A stretch of DNA of 10,653 bases from Pedosphaera sp. (GTDB lineage: Bacteria; Verrucomicrobiota; Verrucomicrobiia; Limisphaerales; UBA9464). This document shows positions 1-6,976 of the stretch, one piece after another; position 1 is the first letter of the stretch, and each line of letters opens with the position of its first letter. The DNA is taken from positions 1 through 10,653 of the forward strand of contig SIAZ01000123.1 in the NCBI GenBank assembly GCA_009695405.1, in the 5' to 3' direction. The position numbers and the translations under genes were made by a program. The notes beneath the pieces were generated by a model. It saw only the letters and a list, made by a program, of their open reading frames with translations, had not been told where the DNA came from and made no database searches.

Positions 1-126
1 CAGGGAGAGGATCTACTGCAGTGAGAACTGGCAACGGTGGGTCCGATGCCACGCTTAGAGACGATGAAGAATTCGAATGTCTTTTCATGGGGAGAGGCCT
101 ACCTTGAACTTTGTTCCGAGCGGCCG

Positions 127-1892
127 CTATCTCTCATGCCATCTATCAAGAAGCGCATTGGGAATGCCAACTCCAGAATCCTCGACCTCAATCATCAGAT
201 ACGGACCTGGAACCGCTTCAGAAGTCAGCCCAGCATAGTGCCGGTCAATTAAGATATTTCGAGCCGACAATCTCAATAGCCCCCCTTTGGGCATCGCGTC
301 TCGAGCATTGACACACAAATTCATCAAAACCTGATGAATTTGGGTCGGGTCTCCATTCAATGCCGCAATTTCCGATGAGAAATCTGTTCGAATTGAGATG
401 TTTTTCGGAAAAGTATCTCGGGCAATGTTCGCCATATCCCTCAACAAGTGCCTCACCTGTACCACCAATTTTTGCCCGTCGACACCTCGTGCAAATGACA
501 ACACTTGCGAGACCATTTGCGAACCTCGACGCGCACTTTTTCAATCGTTTCGAGAATCTGATTCCGTTCGTCACGGTCCAAATCCAAACGCAGCAATTCA
601 ATCGACATCAAAATCGGGGCCAAAACATTATTGAGATCATGCGCAATCCCACCCGCCAAGGTCCCTATGCTTTCCATCCGTTGCGCCCTGAGAAATTCTT
701 GCTCCAACTTTTTGCGCTCGGTCAGGTCCGTATCAATCGTCAATAGGGTCTTTATCTTTCCCTCAGGATCACGCACAGCACTCCAACTCCGTTCCAAAAT
801 CAATTTGACACCCTGCTTGTTGATCATGCGCATTTCGCCGTGCCAAAAAACATCTTTGCGCACTTTCTCAGCAGCGGCTTTGTAAATCGTGACATCCGCC
901 TGCAGCAAATCGTCGCACTGCCGCCCTATTGCCTCGTCTCGACTCCATCCGTAAATTCGCTCTACACCGCGGCTCCAAAAAAGAATTTTTCTATCCAAGT
1001 CAATTACTGTGATGGCGTTAGGTGCCGCATCAATCAGTGCGGCCTGTTCGCTGATCCGTTCTTCACCCATACGACGCTTGGTAATATCGGCGCGAATAGT
1101 TAAATAACCGGTCGGTTTTCCGTCTGCGTTCAAATAAGGAACGATCGAAGTATCCACCCAATAAATCGACCCGTCCTTAGCTCGGTTGCAGACATCTCTC
1201 CGCCACACTGATCCCCGCCCTATCGTCGCCCACATCTCTTTGAAAAAATCCTTCGAGTGAAATCCCGAATTTATAATGCGATGGTCCTGCCCCACTAACT
1301 CCTCTCTCGAATACCCAGAAATCTGGCAAAACAAATCATTCACCAAGGTGATTTTTCCAGTGCTATCAGTCACCGCCACAATCGCGTGTGAATCCAATGC
1401 CCGTTTAAATTGAGCCGACTCTTGCACGGCAACTTCAATCCGCGACTCAGCAACCTTCTGAGCGGTGATATCGAGCAACATTAAGAGTGCACCCGAATGG
1501 GTTTCATCCTTAAACGCTTTAATCAGCATCCGAACCCAAATTAAATGCCCCGGAATGGGACAAAGAAATTCGGACGAAAACTCCGCGTTGACCTCCGATA
1601 AAACCCCTTGAACCCCTGACAGAACATATTGAATCTTCGGATCAACACCGCTCGCACGCCTACATTCTTCAATAAAAATTTGGCCGACCCTAAAGCACCC
1701 AGTTGGAAGACCTGCAAACTCGAAAAAACGAACCCAAGACGTGTTGACCGCACGAATACGGCCCTTGTGATCCAGCAAAGCCACCTGAGCAGGAAATTTT
1801 TTTATCCAATCCAACTGATCGGAAGGCGGACTTGGCCTTTCATCACTACGCCTTATTTCCAAAGCAGCAGGTGTCTTTTCAGTGGGAAACAT
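127..1892 (-). pseudogene. Multi-PAS sensor histidine kinase, frameshifted
   Basis: This is a cytosolic-type sensor kinase expected to autophosphorylate a histidine and pass the phosphate to a response regulator. From the ATG at 1892 there are three PAS-like domains (residues about 27-145, 157-272 and 282-395; the second has the classic GYSREELVGQ motif and ends in ITKRR). HisKA follows, with the H-box GGIAHDLNN and phospho-acceptor His418 (codon at 639-641). No signal peptide or membrane helix is visible. The first frame runs off into nonsense and stops at 453. The continuation lies in another frame (SARRGSQMVSQVLSFARG, then the N-box DPTQIHQVLMNLCVNARDAM and the G1-box VEDSGVGIP). Adding one A to the A5 run (plus-strand T5 at 537-541) joins the two exactly. 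The second frame stops at 127 before the F and G2 boxes. Kinases of this layout often end in a receiver domain, which is not present here. It is either a decayed gene or a sequence containing errors. The domain calls are firm; loss of function is inferred. Confidence 0.88.
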
Positions 1893-1918
1893 ATCGGTCG
1901 AATTATTCAGTGTAGAAG

Positions 1919-1939
1919 AATTTAATTCCGAATTAAATT
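1919..1939. promoter_or_regulatory. Perfect 21-bp palindrome upstream of the kinase gene
   Basis: The arms AATTTAATTC and GAATTAAATT are perfect reverse complements around one central C. The site ends 26 bp upstream of the kinase ATG (1892), where a dimeric repressor or activator would sit close to the promoter and start region. It could be an operator for the kinase or for the divergent waaA side. An AT-rich palindrome can also arise by chance or form a hairpin in the kinase leader. No matching second copy was seen in the window. Confidence 0.4.
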
Positions 1940-2067
1940 TGAGTTATTCATCTACTAAATCAGCGTATTTACCTCATTGCGGCAAACGCCCCACCGCAAC
2001 ACCTTGAGGGATCAATGTTCGTTTTCATGCGCGTTTTTGTCGGAAGACGGTTGTCTCGGACTCTGTT

Positions 2068-2099
2068 CCTGACGGTTGCATACTCTCGTCAGGCTTTTT
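2068..2099 (+). terminator. Possible intrinsic terminator in the divergent gap
   Basis: A 7-bp perfect stem (CCTGACG/CGTCAGG) with a 12-nt loop is followed directly by C and five Ts on the plus strand. No plus-strand gene lies immediately upstream. If real, it would end a short RNA starting around 1940-2000 or act as an attenuator before waaA. The loop is long and the T-run short, so this is a weak call. Confidence 0.25.
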
Positions 2100-2255
2100 A
2101 GGGGCTGAAGAGAGTAAAGCGACTCGGCTTTACCCTTCAAAATAAAAATTTTCAATAGACTGACCCATTTTAATTGAGGTTATTTTCTCACGAAAATCTC
2201 TTTGTCCTCGCCTTTCTTTAGCTAACCTGTGCCTTCGGCAAGACCAGTCAATCGG

Positions 2256-3557
2256 ATGCCTTTTCTTTATAATCTGCTGTTTAACTTCGCTTTTCTCTTA
2301 TCGGCTCCATGGTACTTTTTAAAGATGTACCGCAGGGGCGGATGGAAAGATGGCTTTGGTGAACGTTTTGGACTCTATGGCCCACGGCTCAAGCAGTCCC
2401 TCACCAATCGTCAGACCGTATGGTTCCATGCTGTCAGTGTCGGTGAGGTCAACCTTTGCACTCAACTCATCCAAGCGATTGAACATCGTCTGCCCCTTCA
2501 TACGATCGTGGTCTCCACCACAACTTCAACTGGGATGGCACTCCTTCAAGACCGCCTCCCCTCGACGATCATCAAACTCTACTACCCGATCGACCGTCGT
2601 AAACACGTCATCCGAGCGATCGGCATTATATCACCGTCTGCGGTGGTGCTTGTGGAAGCAGAGATCTGGCCCAATTTTCTCTGGACCCTACAGCGTCGGG
2701 GCATTCCCCATTTTCTGGTTAACGCCCGGCTTTCGGAACGTTCCTATCGGGGTTACAAACGGTTCGGCTTCCTTTTCCGTTCTTTGTTCGCCGGATTTAC
2801 AGGAGTCGGCGCGCAAACCTCGACTGATGCTCTTCGACTCATCAAATTGGGTTGTCGCCCCGAAACGATTCAAATGGTGGGAAGTCTCAAGTTTGACTCA
2901 GCCCGACTCGAAGCCAGCCAGTTAGTAGATATCCCGAGGCTCCTTGAGCAAATTGGTGTTTCCTCAGATTCCCTCGTCCTGGTGGCCGGAAGTACCCACG
3001 AAGGTGAAGAGAAGATTCTCGCGGATCTCACATTGCGGCTAAAGAAACAGTTTCCCAGCCTGTTCCTTGTGGTTGTTCCGCGCCATCAGGAACGAGGTAC
3101 CGCCGTTGGTGATGCTCTCCACACCGCCGGATTCCGCTTCATTTTAAGGAAGAATATATTGCCCAAAACCCAGATTAAATCGGGTTCACTGGACGGTCTT
3201 ATTGTGAATACCACGGGAGAACTGGCTGCCTTTTATCGACGGGCTGACGTTGTCTTTGTGGGTAAAAGTTTAACGGCTGAAGGCGGTCAAAATCCGATCG
3301 AACCTGCCGCTTTGGGTAAAGCAGTGATCTTTGGCCCAAATATGCAAAACTTCCCTGAAATCGCCCCCGCATTTGTCCAAGCCGGCGGAGCTATCCAGAT
3401 CGCCGATGCCCAAGAACTCGAGACAGTCATTGCCCAACTCCTTGCCAACCCAGAACGGCGCAGGTCCCTAGGACTTCACGCACTCAAAGTCGTTAACGAA
3501 AATCAGGACAGTATTGGGCGCACCGTCAATATGATCGTTCACTCTATTTCACCGTAA
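2256..3557 (+). CDS. waaA: 3-deoxy-D-manno-octulosonic acid (Kdo) transferase
   Basis: This GT-B glycosyltransferase moves Kdo from CMP-Kdo onto the lipid A precursor on the cytoplasmic face of the inner membrane, giving the LPS inner core. From the ATG at 2256 the protein has 433 residues, close to the usual 420-430. An N-terminal hydrophobic anchor (about 1-22, NLLFNFAFLLSAPWYFL) is followed by the basic RRGGWKDGFGERFG segment. The HAVSVGE motif supplies the catalytic Glu (about residue 64, equivalent to E60 of the E. coli enzyme by family knowledge), and VEAEIWPN is at about 133-140. The C-terminal half has the nucleotide-sugar side: VAGSTHEGEE, VVPRHQER and the diagnostic GGQNPIEPAALGKAVIFGPNMQNF block. 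A GTG at 2229 is also in frame, but the ATG puts the anchor at the N-terminus as in relatives. There is no Shine-Dalgarno sequence. The gene stands alone, converging with the isomerase gene. Confidence 0.93.
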   Translation: MPFLYNLLFNFAFLLSAPWYFLKMYRRGGWKDGFGERFGLYGPRLKQSLTNRQTVWFHAVSVGEVNLCTQLIQAIEHRLPLHTIVVSTTTSTGMALLQDRLPSTIIKLYYPIDRRKHVIRAIGIISPSAVVLVEAEIWPNFLWTLQRRGIPHFLVNARLSERSYRGYKRFGFLFRSLFAGFTGVGAQTSTDALRLIKLGCRPETIQMVGSLKFDSARLEASQLVDIPRLLEQIGVSSDSLVLVAGSTHEGEEKILADLTLRLKKQFPSLFLVVVPRHQERGTAVGDALHTAGFRFILRKNILPKTQIKSGSLDGLIVNTTGELAAFYRRADVVFVGKSLTAEGGQNPIEPAALGKAVIFGPNMQNFPEIAPAFVQAGGAIQIADAQELETVIAQLLANPERRRSLGLHALKVVNENQDSIGRTVNMIVHSISP

Positions 3558-3700
3558 TTTAGAACTAAATGTCGTGCTCGACGCGTTGCCCTGACTCCAA
3601 TTTAATTTCAACTGTTCGAGGGCACTTACCCGCAAGAAACAATAGCCAGAGTCGAAGGGGCCCATTCAGAAAGCATCCGATGAGCCCCGTCATCGTTCAG

Positions 3701-3726
3701 AAAAACGGGTCGACGATATTCCCGCT
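3701..3726 (-). terminator. Possible intrinsic terminator after the isomerase gene
   Basis: Read on the minus strand, 8 bp after the stop codon of the isomerase gene there is a short stem AGCGGG/CCCGTT (one G-T pair) with an 11-nt loop. The CCCG is followed by a run of five Ts, two of which are in the stem. Position and orientation suit a terminator for the minus-strand gene, but the stem is short. No comparable structure was found for waaA, whose stop is followed only by an AT-rich 6-bp inverted repeat (3557-3570). Confidence 0.35.
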
Positions 3727-3733
3727 GTTAGGA

Positions 3734-4624
3734 TTAAGGCTTCTTCGGGGACCAACCGCGGACGAATCCCACGCATTGAGCAATGTCGGGCACGGAATTA
3801 TCCCAATTGAATTCGTATTCAATGGAGATATTTCCAGAAAAACCTTGAGCCTTAAGTTCATTTAAGACCCCTGCCATATCGGTCGTACCAGTGCCAAAAA
3901 TGATATCGTGTTGCCCTGTCCCTAGTGCGGCGCGCTCCTTCATATGTAGACTAACAACACGCCCCCGCAGTGCTCTAAGTCCATCGATGGCACGAATTCC
4001 TGATGTTTGCCAATGGCCGATATCCGCACAGGCTCCAATCCGAAGATCTCGATTCTTGACCACCTCAGCAATGTAAGCGGGATTCCAGACCTTGTAGGTG
4101 GGATCTTCAACCATCTGACCGCTCGCGTCTTTTTTGAAGCGCTTCGCATGCTCATGGATGCCCACCCTTAAATCATATTCCTTGGCAAGCCGTTCGGCGA
4201 TGTCGAGGGAATCAATGGATTCTGTAGTGATCCCAAACAGCCCCATTTTATGAGCAAAATCAAAAATCTTGCGGGCAGTCGTTTCCTCATTCGGAAGGGT
4301 CACCACGCCGTAACCCACACCCCTAATTCCATGCTTTTCGAGCTTTGCTTTCACTTCAGCAATTAGTTCAGCGCTCGCCGTGTGATCCCATTTGATCCCA
4401 CGACGATCAGGGCTAAGAGATTGGCCGGGATAAAACTCGATGACTTTTGAACCGGTCTGTTCGGTTTTTTCAATCGCTTCAAATAAAGTAAATCGGTTGA
4501 AGCTGTAAGCTTGGCAACCAAGAGCAAAGCCACTGATCTTGTGAGAGTCTGGAATCGGTTCAGCAGTGGTAACCCAACCCAAGGCAAGGGCAACGAGGCA
4601 CGAGGCAAAAGGAACTATTTTCAT
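3734..4624 (-). CDS. Exported sugar phosphate isomerase/epimerase-like TIM-barrel protein
   Basis: The 296-residue product has a signal peptide (residues 1 to about 21, MKIVPFASCLVALALGWVTTA) followed by a xylose-isomerase-like (AP-endonuclease-2 fold) TIM barrel. Visible barrel-end motifs are GCQAYSFNRFTLFEAIEKTEQTG (37-58), VIEFYPG (61-67), RVGIHEHAK (153-161), GACADIGHW (197-205), VVSLHMKE (223-230) and ISIEYEFNW (266-274). The Glu, His and Asp residues in these are the expected metal ligands, with Glu63, His157/159, Asp201, His227 and Glu269/271 as candidates. Family members isomerise or epimerise sugars or inositols. The substrate cannot be read from sequence, and the export signal suggests periplasmic carbohydrate breakdown. 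The ATG at 4624 is preferred over an in-frame GTG at 4651 because it places the signal peptide at the N-terminus. There is no Shine-Dalgarno sequence. It stands alone with waaA convergent. Confidence 0.85.
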   Translation of the reverse strand: MKIVPFASCLVALALGWVTTAEPIPDSHKISGFALGCQAYSFNRFTLFEAIEKTEQTGSKVIEFYPGQSLSPDRRGIKWDHTASAELIAEVKAKLEKHGIRGVGYGVVTLPNEETTARKIFDFAHKMGLFGITTESIDSLDIAERLAKEYDLRVGIHEHAKRFKKDASGQMVEDPTYKVWNPAYIAEVVKNRDLRIGACADIGHWQTSGIRAIDGLRALRGRVVSLHMKERAALGTGQHDIIFGTGTTDMAGVLNELKAQGFSGNISIEYEFNWDNSVPDIAQCVGFVRGWSPKKP

Positions 4625-4879
4625 CAGAATAAGGGTGGGAATACTTTCCACTGAATCTGATTTATGTCGAGCCAGAGTTCACCCGATCTAAGAAAACGGG
4701 TCATCAACGGATCCTCGGCTCAACCAAAAAACAAGAAATCTGCCGAGGAACTCAAAAGCCAACATTTCTTTGGATTAGATTCGTTCCTCTTCGAAAGTAT
4801 CGACAGAGACATAAATCATTCTCCCAAACTTATGAGGAGCAGATTTGTCTTTTCATTGATTTCAACCGAACCTTCGCTC

Positions 4880-5386
4880 ATGCAAAATACACTAAGACTC
4901 TTGGGCATTATCAATGCCGGCTTTTGGTTCGGCGCAGGATTATTTCTGACTGCCGTGGTCGGACCTGGATTCTTCTCGGTCGCTGTCATCGACTTGGTCG
5001 GACGCCAAAATGCAGGTCTCATAGCCCAACTCATTCTTGCCAAATACTTCATCCTGCAAACGGTCTGCGTTGCCATTGCCTTGATACTTCTCTCAGCACG
5101 CGTTCAAAGGTGGCGCTGTCGCCACTGAGGCCTACTCACACTTCTCGCTGCCCTCCTCTTGCTCGGCGGATTCTGGATTCAACCCCGTTTGATTGCTCTC
5201 AACCAAACGCGCTACACGCTCTCGCTTTCCCAAGAAAAACGGGACGCCGCATCGCGTGACTTCGGTCGCTGGCATGGAATCTCTCAGATCGGAAATTTAG
5301 TGGTTCTAATCGGTTCACTTGTTCACTTCGCCGTTCTTGCCAACTCCCGATTCGGATTCTCTAATCCACAAGTGAATACCTTCTGA
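4880..5386 (+). pseudogene. Small multi-helix membrane protein (DUF4149-like) with in-frame TGA
   Basis: The reading frame is continuous from ATG 4880 to TGA 5386 (168 residues) except for one TGA at 5126-5128, codon 83. Both halves read as a single hydrophobic protein. Before the stop are helices at about 7-32 (LLGIINAGFWFGAGLFLTAVVGPGFF) and 45-72. After it are LLTLLAALLLLGGFW and, near the end, GNLVVLIGSLVHFAVLA. The conserved-looking FGRWHGISQIGNL segment precedes the last helix. The layout and the paired Gly/Phe-rich helices resemble the DUF4149/TMEM205-like family, an identification made from memory without an alignment. Function is unknown. The ORF is open upstream to an ATG at 4664, but that 72-residue extension is polar and unlike the family. 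The TGA could be a CGA (Arg) to TGA change, a sequencing error, or a true split into two peptides. The other genes here use TGA as a normal stop, so recoding is unlikely. Confidence 0.7.
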
Positions 5387-5431
5387 AAAATCGACACTCC
5401 CTCTCCTTTCTTCAATTTTCTCAACTATCTC

Positions 5432-6976
5432 ATGCCTCTCATCAATCGTCGCCGCTTCGGCACCGCTCTTGCTGGCATCGCCGGTTCTTGGAACGCTTCC
5501 TATCTCTCCGCTGCTCCCGCCTTACTCACCGGATCCGCTCCGCAGGTTTCCGACGGTGTTGCTAGTGGCGATGTCACTCGAAGCGAAGCGGTCCTATGGA
5601 GCCGCTCCGACCGGGCGGCACGCATGTGTGTAGAATGGTCCGACTCGGCGGCCTTTACCCAAATCCGTCGCCGGGTCGGCCCTGTCACCGGTCCCTCCAC
5701 TGATTTTACTGCAAAGGTACTCTTACGGGATCTTCCCTCTGGGCAACGTATCCATTATCGAATTGGATTCGAAGACAGCCACGGTCACATGGGTTACAAA
5801 GTCGCAGGATCCCTACTCACCGCTCCCTCAACTCCAAAAACTAGTGTCCGTTTCGCTTGGTCAGGGGACACCTGCGGTCAAGGTTGGGGCATCGATGCGG
5901 ACCGAGGTGGTCTTCGGACTTACGATGCCCTTCTTCGCCAAGAACCCGATTTCTTCATTCACAGTGGCGACACCATTTACGCCGACGTTCCGATTCCTCC
6001 ACACATCACTTTACCAGACGGAACGCTTTGGAAGAATCGGGTCACTCAGGATAAATCTAAACCCGCAGAGAGTCTGAATGAATTCCGTGGAAACCACCGG
6101 TACAATTTACTCGATGCCAACGTCCAACGCTTCAATGCCCAAGTACCTGTCTTTGCTCAATGGGATGATCACGAGGTCATGAACAACTGGTACCCAGGCC
6201 AACGCTTGAGCGCTGAATCGGGATACACTGCACGTCAAGTGGACCTCCTTGCTGCCCGGTCCCACCAAGCATTCTTTGAATATCAACCCATTCGAGAATC
6301 TCCCAGTCGCCTGATCCATCGACGTATTCGTCGGGGGCCTCTCTGCGACTTATTTTTTCTCGATCTCCGCTCTTTTCGTGGCCCTAACTCAGCCAATCGC
6401 CAAGCCATTGCCGGACTTGATTCTGCTTTTCTCGGAGCCGACCAACTAGCTTGGCTCAAAGAAGAACTGGCGGCGAGTACTGCCGTCTGGAAGTTTGTTT
6501 GTTCAGATATGCCTCTCGGTCTGCGAGTCCAAGATGGTCCCAGTCGCTTCGAAGCCTGTGCCAATGGAGACGGTCCAGCTCTGGGTCGCGAACTGGAGAT
6601 CGCTAACCTCCTGCGCCATTTGAAAGGTCATGGAGTTCGCAATGTGGTTTGGCTCACGGCCGATGTCCATTATGCCGCATCCCACTTCTACTCACCTGCC
6701 AAAGCACAGTTCACTGAGTTCGATGGTTTCTGGGAATTTGTCAGCGGCCCACTCCATGCCGGTACTTTTGGTCCTGGTACCCTCGACAACACCTTTGGCC
6801 CAGAAGTCCGTTTCTCTTCCCGCAAACCGGGTGATGCCCCAACCGGCCCATGGTCGCCTCATCAGTTTTTTGGAACGGTCGATATTGCCCCAACTTCTAA
6901 TGTCGCAACGGTCACTCACTTCAATCGGGATGGCGATCGACTTTGGCGGATCGACCTGCCCCCCGCCCACGCATGA
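5432..6976 (+). CDS. phoD: PhoD-like alkaline phosphatase/phosphodiesterase
   Basis: This is an exported metallophosphoesterase that would release phosphate from phosphate mono- or diesters outside the cytoplasm. The 514-residue protein begins with RRRFGTALAGIAGS (6-19), a twin-arginine-like signal fitting the Tat export known for PhoD. A PhoD N-terminal Fn3-like domain (about 37-132: VSDGVASGDVTRSEAVLWSR, then the YRIGFE strand) is followed by the metallophosphatase domain. Its motifs are WSGDTCGQG (143-151), FIHSGDTIYAD (175-185), WDDHEVMNNW (244-253), FVCSDMP (355-361) and TADVHYAASHF (409-419). These supply the Asp, His and Asn metal ligands, and Ca2+/Fe3+ is known for PhoD. The start has no Shine-Dalgarno sequence; its leader is pyrimidine-rich. 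It lies 45 bp after the disrupted membrane protein gene and its stop overlaps the methyltransferase start (ATGA). No Pho box was recognised. Confidence 0.92.
   Translation: MPLINRRRFGTALAGIAGSWNASYLSAAPALLTGSAPQVSDGVASGDVTRSEAVLWSRSDRAARMCVEWSDSAAFTQIRRRVGPVTGPSTDFTAKVLLRDLPSGQRIHYRIGFEDSHGHMGYKVAGSLLTAPSTPKTSVRFAWSGDTCGQGWGIDADRGGLRTYDALLRQEPDFFIHSGDTIYADVPIPPHITLPDGTLWKNRVTQDKSKPAESLNEFRGNHRYNLLDANVQRFNAQVPVFAQWDDHEVMNNWYPGQRLSAESGYTARQVDLLAARSHQAFFEYQPIRESPSRLIHRRIRRGPLCDLFFLDLRSFRGPNSANRQAIAGLDSAFLGADQLAWLKEELAASTAVWKFVCSDMPLGLRVQDGPSRFEACANGDGPALGRELEIANLLRHLKGHGVRNVVWLTADVHYAASHFYSPAKAQFTEFDGFWEFVSGPLHAGTFGPGTLDNTFGPEVRFSSRKPGDAPTGPWSPHQFFGTVDIAPTSNVATVTHFNRDGDRLWRIDLPPAHA

Larger units (their letters stand above)
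1893..2255. other. Divergent intergenic region with several inverted repeats
   Basis: This 363-bp gap between the divergent kinase and waaA genes has no protein-coding stretch that I can support. Besides the palindrome at 1919-1939 it contains three more inverted repeats. The first has TTGCGG (1977-1982) pairing with CCGCAA (1994-1999), extended after a 5-nt bulge by CCTCA (1972-1976) with TGAGG (2005-2009). The second has CCTGACG (2068-2074) pairing with CGTCAGG (2087-2093), followed by CTTTTTA. The third has GTAAAGC (2114-2120) pairing with GCTTTAC (2127-2133). The 8-mer GACGGTTG also occurs twice (2046-2053 and 2071-2078). A small plus-strand RNA or structured leader is possible but does not match any riboswitch class I know. 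No clear -35/-10 pair was found for either flanking gene. Confidence 0.35.

Noticed and set aside
120..127. GCGGCCGC as a cloning-vector junction
   Set aside because: An 8-bp site alone can occur by chance, and no vector-like sequence was recognised around it.
2229..2255. GTG start for waaA nine residues earlier
   Set aside because: ATG 2256 puts the hydrophobic anchor at the N-terminus as usual for the family, and nothing supports the extra residues.
3655..3690. GC-rich imperfect inverted repeat (GGGGCCCAT with ATGAGCCCC)
   Set aside because: There is a mismatch in the stem, a 14-base loop and no T-run on either strand, so it is not supported as a terminator.
3569..3865. Plus-strand open frame after waaA
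   Set aside because: It overlaps the 3' end of the well-supported minus-strand isomerase gene and its product has no protein-like features.
4664..4879. Open frame extending the small membrane protein 72 residues upstream
   Set aside because: The extension is polar, looks like no family N-terminus, and the protein-like hydrophobic sequence begins at ATG 4880, so the stretch is treated as an intergenic leader.
4880..5386. TGA recoded as Trp or selenocysteine
   Set aside because: TGA ends several intact genes here (phoD, the TonB-like gene, exbB, exbD), and no selenocysteine insertion hairpin or family Cys/Sec site is evident after the codon.
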